The notes beneath the pieces were generated by a model. The model did not search any database and was not told the DNA's origin. It saw only the letters and a list, made by a program, of their open reading frames with translations. Made by a program: the position numbers and the translations under genes. From Petrosia ficiformis (taxonomy: Eukaryota; Porifera; Demospongiae; Haplosclerida; Petrosiidae): a DNA stretch of 64,000 bases. Positions 13,544 to 23,025 of this stretch are shown piece after piece. The DNA lies in NCBI GenBank assembly GCA_947044365.1, contig OX345644.1, forward strand, positions 917,501 through 981,500. The letters are read 5' to 3'. Every line of letters starts with the position of its first letter. Position 1 is the first letter of the stretch.

Positions 13544-16518
13544 CTATAATAGCGTCAACTCCCTAAAAAGTACATACTATTAAAACTATTGATTGATCAG
13601 TTTACGTTCGGTCTCTCTGTCCAGTCGTCTATTCTTCCTGAGAATATCATTAGTATCACTCAAACCTTTCTCCTCTTCCTAAACGAGTATGTATACTTTG
13701 GATACATCGATACTCTATCCGAACAAAGGATCTTTTCTCCTTTCCTGGTAAGATGCTGGTCAAGTGATTATGTATGATAGTCATGTGATAATATTACTAG
13801 TCATGTGATCATTCTTAGTACACTGTATTTATTATCATGTAAGTCACATGACTAGGGTGTGGTTATTAAAGGTAAATAATGTCATTGCATGTCATGTGAC
13901 CTTGTACATATATTGCAAGTTATGTCATATGACTTACTACCTCGCATTTCAGAAAGATCAGGAACTATATCTTGGTTCTCTTGTGAACAGTGGACAAGAC
14001 ACAACAGGCATTGAGCATGCATTTACAGGATCAATGAGTGATGCATTGAGATATCTGGCCTGTATGCAACCTCAAGCTTCTATTGAAGTTCGTATTCGTC
14101 CATCTGTCTGTCTGTCTATATGTACATGTACATGTACATGTGCCCCAGTGTACATCTGTCTGTATGTCTATATGTACATGTACATGTACACGTGCCCCAG
14201 TGTAATCTGTCTGTCTATATGTACATGTACATAAACATGTGCCCCAGTGTACATCTGTCTGTATGTCTGTCTGTTTGTCTGTCTATCTGTCTATATGTTC
14301 ATGTATATGTACACGTGCCCCAGTGTAATCTGTCTGTCTGTCTGTCTGTCTATATGTACATATACATGTGTCACCAGTGTACATGTGTCTGTCTGTCTGT
14401 CTATATGTACATATACATGTGTCACCAGTGTACATGTGTCTGTCTGTCTGTCTATATGTACATATACATGTGTCACCAGTGTACATGTGCTTGTCTGTCT
14501 GTCTATATCTACATATATATGTGTCACCAGTGTACATGTTTCTGTCTGTCTGTCTATATGTACATATACATGTGTCACCAGTGTACATGTGTCTGTCTGT
14601 CTGTCTATATGTACATATACATGTGTCACCAGTGTACATGTGTCTGTCTGTCTGTCTATATGTACATATACATGTGTCACCAGTGTACATGTGCTTGTCT
14701 GTCTGTCTATATCTACATATATATGTGTCACCAGTGTACATGTTTCTGTCTGTCTGTCTATATGTACATATACATGTGTCACCAGTGTACATGTGTCTGT
14801 CTGTCTGTCTATATGTACATATACATGTGTCACCAGTGTACATGTGTCTGTCTGTCTGTCTATATCTACATATACATGTGTCACCAGTGTACATGTGCTT
14901 GTCTGTCTGTCTATATCTACATATATATGTGTCACCAGTGTACATGTTTCTGTCTGTCTGTCTATATGTACATGTACATGTGTCGTCAGTGTACACGTGT
15001 CTGTCTGTCTCTCTATATGTACATGTGTCTGTCTGTCTCTCTATATGTACATATACATGTGTCACCAGTGTACATGTGTCTGTCTGTCTGTCTATATCTA
15101 CATATACATGTGTCACCAGTGTACATGTGCTTGTCTGTCTGTCTATATCTACATATACATGTGTCACCAGTGTACATGTGTCTGTCTCTCTATATGTACA
15201 CGTGTCTGTCTGTCTCTCTATATGTACACATGTCTGTCTGTCTCTCTATATGTACACGTGTCTGTCTGTCTCTCTATATGTACATGTGTCTGTCTGTCTC
15301 TCTATATGTACATGTGTCTGTCTGTCTCTCTATATGTACATGTGTCTGTCTGTCTCTCTATATGTACATGTGTCTGTCTGTCTCTCTATATGTACATGTG
15401 TCTGTCTGTCTCTCTATATGTACATGTGTCTGTCTGTCTCTCTATATGTACATGTGTCTGTCTGTCTCTCTATATGTACATGTGTCTGTCTGTCTCTCTA
15501 TATGTACATGTGTCTGTCTGTCTCTCTATATGTACATGTGTCTGTCTGTCTCTCTATATGTACACGTGTCTGTCTGTCTCTCTATATGTACACGTGTCTG
15601 TCTGTCTCTCTATATGTACATGTGTCTGTCTGTCTCTCTATATGTACATGTGTCTGTCTGTCTCTCTATATGTACATGTGTCTGTCTGTCTCTCTATATG
15701 TACATGTGTCTGTCTGTCTCTCTATATGTACATGTGTCTGTCTGTCTCTCTATATGTACATGTGTCTGTCTGTCTGTCTATATGTATTGAATTATTGGTA
15801 CAATCATTGAATATTAATTTTGAGTTCATCAATATTACTAAAGGTTGCAATTCAAGTTAAACTCGTTATATCTCAGCTGATAGCATTGAGAATCCACAGA
15901 CAACATCAACCTCTTGGTTTAGTTAGGAGAATATTGGATGGAGTATATAGCTTTGCTTGGATGGAGAAGAGGTACATGTACATGTATACTATTAGTATTG
16001 TACATGTACATGTATACTATTAGTATTGTACATGTACATGTATATTATTAGTATTGTACATGTACATGTATATTATTAGTATTGTACATGTACATGTATA
16101 TTATTAGTATTGTACATGTACATGTATATTATTAGTATTGTACATGTACATGTATACTATTAGTATTGTACATGTACATGTATATTATTAGTATTGTACA
16201 TGTACATGTATACTATTAGTATTGTACATGTACATGTATATTATTAGTATTGTACATGTACATGTATATTATTAGTATTGTACATGTACATGTATATTAT
16301 TAATACTGTACATGTACATGTATATTATTAGTATTGTACATGTACATGTATATTATTAGTATTGTACATGTACATGTATATTATTAGTATTGTACATGTA
16401 CATGTATATTATTAGTATTGTACATGTACATGTATATTATTAGTACTGTACATGCCTTTTAATTACACACACACACACACACACACACAGTGTTTTCATT
16501 TTTCCATTTGTATTTATC

Positions 16519-16590
<72 letters not shown>

Positions 16591-16591
16591 C

Positions 16592-16626
<35 letters not shown>

Positions 16627-16627
16627 C

Positions 16628-16662
<35 letters not shown>

Positions 16663-16663
16663 C

Positions 16664-16734
<71 letters not shown>

Positions 16735-16735
16735 C

Positions 16736-16767
<32 letters not shown>

Positions 16768-16776
16768 TTATATATA

Positions 16777-16807
<31 letters not shown>

Positions 16808-16808
16808 A

Positions 16809-16846
<38 letters not shown>

Positions 16847-19109
16847 CCTATCTATCTATCTATCTATCTATCTATCCATTTAGTCCCAAATCTTTGAACC
16901 CGAAATCAAAATCAGTTAATATGTTTATTGGAGACCACATTAGTTCTCTACAGGTATGATGTACAGAAATCAGTCACATGACTGTCACATGACCAATTTG
17001 ACTAGGTACTAGGATGGCTATTGATGGGTGCGATGTGTCATAATGCTGTCCACAGTGCTGTAGAGAGAACCAGCATTGGGAAAATAGAAGGTGTGATTTC
17101 TAACGAGTGTGAGGTTTTGACAAGACTTGGCCCTTCGTTATCAGAAACTGTTGATGATGTTTATGATCATGTTAAAGGGTCTTTGAACTTTCTAGTTAAG
17201 GTATGTGTATGGGGCGCATGTGGTCACCAGGTTTGGGTATGAGTCTGGTAATGATGTTTATGATCATGTTAAAAGGTCTTTGAACTTTGTAGTTAAGGTA
17301 TGTGTATGGGGCGCATGTGGTCACCAGGTTTGGGTATGAGTCTGGTAATGATGTTTATGATCATGTTAAAAGGTCTTTGAACTTTCTAGTTAAGGTATGT
17401 GTATGGGGTACGTGTGGTCACCAGGTTTGGTTATGAGGTACATTTGTGTTATCTAGACCCTGAATAGAGGGCCTAGTGATCAATGTGTGCTTGTAAATAT
17501 ACACATACTATACTGTCTATACATCATTAATGTACTTATTAATATACATGTACACTTTCTCCAGAAATCGGGTATTGCTTACTGGGGTCTCCGCTGTATA
17601 TTGTGTTTCTGCAGTGTAAGTTTTAATTTATAGTCCAATAGTCCATTGTTCATCCATTAATTATCAATCCATTAGTCTATTCTCTATCCATTTTCTATAG
17701 TCCATTGTATACCTATTAGCCCGCTGTTCCTCCATTATCAAACCATTAGTCTGTTGTTTACCCATTAGCCCATTGTGCATCCAGTAGTCCATTGTTAATC
17801 CATTAGTCATTGTTCACTATCCATTCACAAGTCCATTAATTGTCTATCTATTAGTTCATTGTCTATCCAGTAGTCCAGTGTTAATCCATTAGTCATTGTT
17901 CACCATTATCCATTCACTAGTCCATTAATTGTCTATCTATGAGTTCAGTCTATCCAGTAGTCCAGTGTTAATCCAGTAGTCCATTGTTCAGTCATCAGTT
18001 CAGTTTCACTAATTGATATATAACACTGTTCATTATTCCATTAGATTTGGACAGCATATATGGAGTTACATGTGAATGATTCTCAGGCAATACCAGAAGT
18101 AGCTCATTTCTGGCAGCGAGTTGTGGATCAAATATTAGCTCTACCATCAAAAGAAGGAATGGTTAGAGATAGACAGACAGACAGGCAGACAGACAGACAG
18201 ACAGATAGACAGATAGACAGACAGGAAAGGGGAGGGAGAGAGATACAAAGATGGAAGCTAACTAGTTATATTTTCTATTCTTCTCATAGTTATTGTGTAT
18301 AGAAGATATTGTGGTCAGTGTTTGTGAACAAACCATAATACCACTCAAGAAAGCACGTTTGTCTTGTGTACCTTTGGTAAGAACAGATTAAATACCTAGT
18401 TTCTTGATATATAATACTTACATGTAGTTTCTTAATATACAGTACTTAGTAGACAGTACCGAAGTACTGAACATTTTTCTGAGATCATGATGAATGACCA
18501 GAAGTAACTATAGTTTATGTATATCTTTAATCTTTTCTTTAGCTTCTCCCGACATGGAAACGTGTAATCAACAAATTACAGGATCCACAAGAGGTAACGT
18601 ACAGTGTACCCTCCTTTGTCATGTGACTACCCTCTATATCATGTGACGTATTATTATAGGCGTACACAGTGTATCCTCCTTTGTCATGTGACATATTATA
18701 CGAAATTGATATTTATTACAGGCATACAGTGTAGCCTCATTTGTCATGTGACTATGCCGTCATGTGACTATCTGAAATTGATAATATTTAGTATAGGCAT
18801 ACAGTGTACCCACCTATGTCATGTGACTGCCCTCTATGTCATGTGACATTATCAAATTGATAATATTTAGTATAGGCATACAGTGTACCCACCTATGTCA
18901 TGTGACTACCCTCTGTTATGTGACATTATCAAATTGATAATATTTAGTATAGACATACACAGTGTACCCACCATGTCATGTGACATTGATAATATTTATT
19001 ATAGGCAGAACTACCTGATTATAATGCTGTTACCGAGGTTTCCATGGATACTTGGTATCGAGAAATGTTACGTAATTTCATTGAATTGGAATCAAAAATA
19101 GCCCTTTGA
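1..19109 (+). CDS. UNC79: UNC79 homolog, C-terminal half (unit 1 copy; 5' end outside window)
   Basis: UNC79 is a large helical-repeat accessory subunit of the NALCN sodium-leak channel complex. Spliced exons I can join in frame: 1-136, 192-353, 9336-9458, 9561-9812, 10099-10685, 11305-11343, 11403-11521, 12016-12137, 12356-12520, 12906-12983, 13272-13451, 13553-13747, 13953-14087, 15844-15971, 16884-16953, 17006-17200, 17565-17615, 18045-18161, 18290-18376, 18543-18593, 19005-19109 (stop). They give about 1031 residues; human UNC79 is about 2600. Diagnostic matches to the vertebrate protein from memory: [22 protein letters not shown] (human CHDCGAILEEYDEET..LAIVVLST), [15 protein letters not shown], and [12 protein letters not shown] (human WLLLGSLTHNAV). 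All junctions keep phase; the donor after 14087 (GTTCGT) is weak. Two TRIM-NHL genes lie antisense in the 354-9335 intron. This copy has no visible disabling change, so it is probably the functional one. Confidence 0.88.
1132..3423 (-). CDS. TRIM-NHL E3 ubiquitin ligase, paralog 1 (TRIM2/3/71-like)
   Basis: Two exons: 3274-3423 and 1132-3198, joined in phase 0, giving 738 aa. Order: RING finger (about residues 18-62, C3HC4, [20 protein letters not shown]), B-box 1 (99-125), B-box 2 (162-195), coiled coil (about 205-330), filamin/IGFLMN domain (about 355-460, ending [10 protein letters not shown]), six NHL repeats (about 470-738). This is the standard TRIM-NHL layout; relatives ubiquitinate partners through the RING and bind RNA or protein with the NHL propeller. 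The ATG is the first codon of the RING exon. Blade 4 lacks two residues present in the paralogs (YLYLV-SNHC against [11 protein letters not shown]). The gene sits antisense in a UNC79 intron. Compared with its paralogs, changes cluster at fixed NHL positions (see findings). Orthology to one vertebrate TRIM cannot be set by eye. Confidence 0.93.
4369..4650. repeat. TTAGTTAACTAA dispersed repeat family
   Basis: AT-rich copies share CACTTTTAGTTAACTAAAAC, CTAGACATACTATAACTATA and an end like GTCATACTAAAACAACACT. Other copies or pieces: 45850-46090, 46800-47000, 47235-47640 (interrupted by the 47339 MITE), 48440-48675, 59650-59790, 60815-60870. Probably a MITE family. Confidence 0.75.
5091..5490. 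mobile_element. About 400-bp imperfect fold-back element between TRIM genes
   Basis: Left arm AATAGAATTGTTAAAATAAC then ATTGGTTAGT; right arm carries the near-complement ending ACAATTATATTTTAGTAG. An inner palindrome (AGATGCACAAAGAAAC and complement) lies at 5286-5350. Confidence 0.65.
5902..8197 (-). CDS. TRIM-NHL E3 ubiquitin ligase, paralog 2
   Basis: Two exons, 8048-8197 and 5902-7974, 740 aa, same domain order as paralog 1: RING, two B-boxes, coiled coil, filamin-like domain, six NHL repeats. Exon 2 codes three more residues than paralog 1 before B-box 1. RING, B-box and coiled-coil sequence is almost the same in the two genes, and similarity runs into both flanks: 5' up to about 8,500 and 3' down to about 5,660. 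That makes this a recent gene duplicate inside the same UNC79 intron. Unit 2 has no second TRIM gene, so either paralog 2 arose after the 21-kb duplication or its twin was lost. The reading frame is intact and all zinc ligands are kept. Confidence 0.93.
8198..9335. other. Region between TRIM-2 and the next UNC79 exon
   Basis: No gene. It holds the TRIM-2 5' flank (similar to that of TRIM-1 up to about 8,500), a TATG array at 8750-8872 and, at 8910-9290, several TCATGTGAC motifs. In unit 2 most of 8,530-8,840 is missing. Confidence 0.7.
10779..11142. repeat. 182-bp tandem duplication in UNC79 intron
   Basis: Two units start at 10779 and 10961 (TTAGAAC.GT.AGCATTTTAG), with a few differences. 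The same pair is at 30814-31177, so it predates the 21-kb duplication. Confidence 0.93.
11781..11949 (+). mobile_element. About 170-bp dispersed element (TTGGCCCAA ends), UNC79 intron
   Basis: Recurs at 31804-31972, 53551-53719 and, reversed, 59080-59250. All share ATTATGATTATATTGTCACT and GTGTGCGCC/ATACACACTAACCATT-like parts with TTGGCCCAA-type ends. Confidence 0.75.
12658..13218. repeat. (TATC)n and (ATCC)n arrays around an UNC79 exon
   Basis: Two tetranucleotide arrays (12658-12895, 13003-13218) flank the 78-bp exon 12906-12983. The unit 2 alleles (32690-32810, 32910-33145) differ in length. Confidence 0.92.
14098..15785 (+). repeat. Compound minisatellite in UNC79 intron (51-bp and 28-bp units)
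   Basis: The first part has a 51-bp unit holding GTCTATATGTACATATACAT and GTGTCACCAGTGTACATG; the second part has a 28-bp unit (TATATGTACATGTGTCTGTC plus TGTCTCTC). It fills most of the intron between exons 14087 and 15844. The unit 2 counterpart (34030-35150) is about 570 bp shorter, with a different order of unit types. Confidence 0.95.
15971..16452. repeat. 28-bp palindrome-bearing minisatellite
   Basis: About 17 units of 28 bp, each with the self-complementary TACATGTACATGTA followed by TTATTAGTATTG. It starts at the donor of exon 15844-15971. Unit 2 has about 12 units (35333-35680). Confidence 0.95.
16517..16878. repeat. (TATC)n array ending at an UNC79 acceptor
   Basis: About 360 bp of TATC reaching the acceptor of exon 16884. 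The unit 2 allele is split by the 35756 insertion. Confidence 0.92.
17157..17450 (+). repeat. About 97-bp tandem repeat spanning an exon 3' end and its donor
   Basis: Units begin at 17157, 17253 and 17350. Each holds the last 44 bp of the UNC79 exon (ending CTAGTTAAG or TGTAGTTAAG), its GTATGTG donor and about 50 bp of intron. Only the first copy joins a full exon. Unit 2 has four units (36545-36930). Confidence 0.92.
18594..19004 (+). repeat. Tandem repeat carrying acceptor-like ends (UNC79 last intron)
   Basis: Units of about 60-80 bp contain CATACAGTGTACCC, one or two TCATGTGAC motifs and end in AATATTTAGTATAG/GC, close to the true acceptor before exon 19005 (AATATTTATTATAG/GCAG). About five units here; about three in unit 2 (38053-38303). 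Confidence 0.85.
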
Positions 19110-19344
19110 TGAACTAACAATTTTTTTTTTAATTCATGCATTAATTTTTAGCCAATCAAATGACAGCAAATATGTTGTTTTGTTTATTGTCATAATCAAT
19201 AATTATAATTTTATGTTCAATAGTCTCATACCCAGACTGTTTCAACTAGCCTCATACTCAGACGATGTACATTGTAGTATCAGATCTTTCAATACAACAT
19301 TTTTTTGAAGAGAAAATAAAATAAACAGCAGATAATTTTTACTG

Positions 19345-20627
19345 TCAGTCACTGGCATCTTCGTCTGAGAAATATGAATCTGGTTTCAAAGTATGTCTTC
19401 TCTGTTTGGTATCAGCTGGTTGAAATGGTTGCTGTACGTGTCAGAAAAGAAAAGCAATTAAAAATGTGCCTTGGCTAGTTAGAGGCTCGTGATTCGTGTA
19501 GCCTATAATTAGAGCATATATGGTACTATATTAAACATAATAATAATACAATATGAAACCCCACCCCTCTCTAGTCTATACTATACTGTATAGTATAGTA
19601 CCATATATATTCTAATTGAAGGTTATTGTTTACATAAAGCTGATGAATATTTCACCTCAGGTAATCTCCTCCTCTTCTCTTTCTTCTTGACTAAGTTGAA
19701 TTGCTTCACTTAGTGAGAAGTCATCATCTTCATCTTCATCACACATGTCCTCCTGTGGACTACAAGAGAATACTATAGTTAGAAATAATGTCTTTTGATT
19801 TACGAGAGAAAACTAATGATGAGATACTATGGTATCTTATCTGTAGGGTTGGGCAGATGTTATATTTAGCTTGGAAGATTATTAGAAGGTTGATTATACA
19901 TATGAGGCTCATGAGAAATGATCGTTGTTTCTTCTCCTAAGTAATGATATGATGTCGGGCTTGCAGCATAAATAGATTGCTATGTGATGATATATGTTCA
20001 TCTGCACATACCTGTTATCTTCTTTGTGTTTTCTTTTACATTTCTTTCTTTCTGGTTGGTCTCTGTCTCCTAGAGTATTTTTAGGACATTTGTAACTTAA
20101 GTGACCATTCAACCTAACGAAGAGATTAGACTCCATAATTACTACCTTGACATACATACATACATACTTACATACATACATGTACATAATAATACATTCA
20201 TATATACATACATACATAAATACATACATACATACACATACATTTATACATACATACATACATACATACATACATACATACAAACATACATACATACATA
20301 TATACATACATACACATGTACATACGTACGTACATACATAAATAGATACATTCATAATTACATATACATACATACACAAGCCTTACCCCACATTCATAAC
20401 AAAATGATTTGTCTTTATAGATCTTCCTTTTAATAAACTCAGTGGCTCTACTGTTATCTTTAGCAATATTACATTTTAGAGTATGTCCGAACAGCACTCT
20501 ATTATTCATTATCTGGACAGCCTTCTGTGCTGAAGTACGATCGATAAATAGCACAAATGCTACTCCCTGACTTTCTCTAGTGACCTTCTTCTTCACAATA
20601 GTTACTCTAACATAATCCTCCACTCAT
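19345..20627 (-). pseudogene. ZCRB1: ZCRB1 copy, disabled (unit 1)
   Basis: Degenerate copy of the ZCRB1 gene at 38682-40443. The RRM exon ([20 protein letters not shown]..), the zinc-knuckle exon (HLSYKCPKN), the acidic exon and the C-terminal YFSDED exon can all be seen. Two lesions break it. First, about 520 bp is deleted: exon 1 is joined after its first six codons straight to exon 3, so the frame reads MSGGLC then stop, and the RNP2 strand is lost. Second, exon 4 has one extra base just after the acceptor (GTTGAATGG against GTTGATGG), which shifts the zinc knuckle. The ORF over 20198-20623 is exon 3 running into intronic microsatellite. Confidence 0.85.
19507..19617. mobile_element. Fold-back element in ZCRB1 intron (unit 1)
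   Basis: Arms AATTAGAGCATATATGGTAC and its near-complement ending at 19617. The unit 2 copy is at 38844-38951, and single arms recur near 52540-52590. Confidence 0.75.
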
Positions 20628-20686
20628 TCTTTCTAAATTCTGTTGGTATCCATTTTGGAGAAGTCTAATGAGCGGATTTCAAAAAT

Positions 20687-21553
20687 ATGGACAAAGAAGA
20701 GGGAGCCCTCGAGGCCTCACAGATGCCCTTATTCGTCATAACAAACAGACAGCAAGAGCTTTTCGTATGATAGTAGACAAGGTATATATACTATTTACTA
20801 TAGTGTAATAATATAAGTGTATAGAGTTTAATGTCATAAGAATAATACATGATTATATATAACTCAGCAATGGATTGAAATATGACATATATACACAAAA
20901 AAGAACGAGAAAGATAACTAATTATATGAAAATGGTAGGACCCCAGGTAAAAACAATTCACTGCTAAAGATATGCATATATCATAATGATAGAGAACGAC
21001 AACACATATATTTAACTTCATCTTCTGGTGCTAACAGCTAACTGTGTGATCACAGATAAGAGGTTCTTTGCACAGAGGTGTTGAATAGTGAGCCAACTAC
21101 TAGACATTTTGATCTACTTGTCCATTTTCAATTTACCGGACATTCACTTGGTTTATCAGACAATGTCCTGTATGACTGGCTGTTTCTACACCACTGTCTC
21201 TGGGCCGATGATACACCACATCATCTTATCAAAATCACACGATACTTTTTTTATGTAGGTAAAAAAAGAAATCAATTGGGACGAAGAAGAAAAGAAAGAG
21301 AAAGAAAGACTTGCTAGTCTAGTAAAAACCAGACAACCCATACTAAGAGACGAGAGTCATGAATCTGATGATGAAGAACCTGACAAACGAGTTTTCAAAA
21401 CCAGACAACCCAGACCAAGAGATGAGAGAAATGAATATGGCAATGAAGAAGAACCTTACCGACGAATTTTCAAAACCAGACGATCAAGATCAAGAGATGA
21501 GAGTAATGAATCTGATTATGAAGAAGAACCTGATAGACACGTTTTCAAAACTA
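20687..21553 (+). pseudogene. Truncated copy of the acidic gene at 40508 (unit 1)
   Basis: Exon 1 (20687-20781) matches the intact gene but carries an 8-bp near-tandem duplication (GAGCCCTC followed by GAGGCCTC) that shifts the frame after seven codons. About 1.8 kb holding exons 2-4 is deleted, so intron 1 runs directly into sequence that lies upstream of exon 5 in the intact copy. Exon 5 (from 21259) is present, but homology stops near 21553, inside the repetitive KTRQ..RDES region, where unrelated sequence begins. This end marks the junction between duplication units. The NRF1-like promoter palindrome is also gone here. Confidence 0.85.
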
Positions 21554-22584
21554 TAGTACTGGAATGAGTCTGAAAGATGGTACATAGCCTATGGTACTGG
21601 AATGAGTTCACATAATGTATAGAGTACAGTAGCCTATGGCACTGGAATGAGTCCGTATGGTACATATACATGTAGAATATAGTAATTGGCCCTTGCAGCA
21701 TGGGACATAGAATTGAGTTTGGGAATGAGTCCTTATATTGATATTATATTAGTTGACACTTCAGAGTGAGGGTGTTCCACTCGAATTTGAGGCTTTTCAG
21801 AGATATGCATGTTACATGTTAGACAGAGACTGGTGTAGTCATTCTTATCAAGATCATAATGATGCTTCAAATATGTGTTTACTCTGTCAGGTAATGTCTG
21901 TCTGTCGTCCATCCATCCATCCATCTATCCATTCACCATCCATTAATTCATCCATCCATCAATCCATCCATCCATCCATCCATTCATCCATCCATCCATC
22001 TATCAATCAATCAATCCATCCATCCATTCATCCATCCATTAATCCATCCACCCATCCATTTGTCCAACCATCCATCCATCCATTCATTCACCATCTATCC
22101 ATCCATCCACCAATCATGTCTATTTTATACAGGCGACAGCTCTATGGTTTAATCTAGCTACTCACATAATTCAACATTACTCTCAGGCGTCTCAGCAAGA
22201 GGAAGAAGGAGAGGAGACTCTAGACGGTGAACAGACACCCATTACTAAAAAGGGGCGTGTCTCTATAAAGTTACCTGGTCCCACAAAGAAGAAATCATCT
22301 GAAATTGCAGGAAATAATGGTTCTACTCATACCCCTGTTCAAACTGACCACACTCCTTTTGACGAGACGTGGGAAACTGTTGGTGTTGAAGAGGTAATAG
22401 AGAAAAAAGCAGTTCCTTTGAAACCTGGAAAACCTTCCCCTCGTGGTAGACGTCTGGCTATGATACAACGTCACTCAGAACTTGATTTATCAGCTGTATC
22501 TTCACCTACTTCTCAACTAGAAATGACTAATGAACCACACCTACTTCCAAAACTGTATAGTTTGTTTTAATTGTCTGTTCAGGT

Positions 22585-23025
22585 AATGTATGTATGTATG
22601 TATGTATGTATGTATGTATGTATGTGTGTATGTATGTGTGTATGTGTGTATATATGTATCATGTATGTGTGTATGTATGTACGTATGTATATGTGTACAT
22701 GTACATGTATGTATGTACAATGTATGTATGTGTATGTATATATGTATGTATATATGTTTGTATGTGTGTATGTATGTATGTATTATGTATGTATGTGTGT
22801 ATGTATGTATGTATGTATGTATGTATGTGTGTATGTATGTATGTACGTATGTATGTATGTACATGTATGTATGTACAGTGTGTATGTATGTATGTATGTA
22901 TGTATGTATGTATGTATGTGTATATGTGTGTATGTATGTGTACAAGTATGTATATACATGCATATATGTGTATGTATGTATGTATATATGTATGTATGAT
23001 GTATAATGTATGTATGTATTTACAT
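22585..23025. repeat. (TATG)n array in UNC79 intron
   Basis: About 440 bp of TATG with TGTG variants between the 22133 and 23045 exons. Confidence 0.92.

Larger units (their letters stand above)
1..21553. repeat. Segmental duplication, unit 1
   Basis: Position 1 aligns to 25119. UNC79 exons, nested TRIM, ZCRB1 and acidic-gene remnants recur in the same order and strand in unit 2. Exons differ by rare substitutions; the largest differences are microsatellite length, the extra TRIM gene and deletions in ZCRB1 and the acidic gene. Confidence 0.92.

Noticed and set aside
14120..15790. Open frames of up to 556 codons on both strands ([18 protein letters not shown] repeats)
   Set aside because: Pure minisatellite translation; unit lengths keep frames open by chance; it lies within an UNC79 intron and the same DNA is open in several frames at once.
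16452..16897. SIYLSIYL and SIHPSIHP frames
   Set aside because: (TATC)n and (ATCC)n translations; they only overlap UNC79 exon borders.
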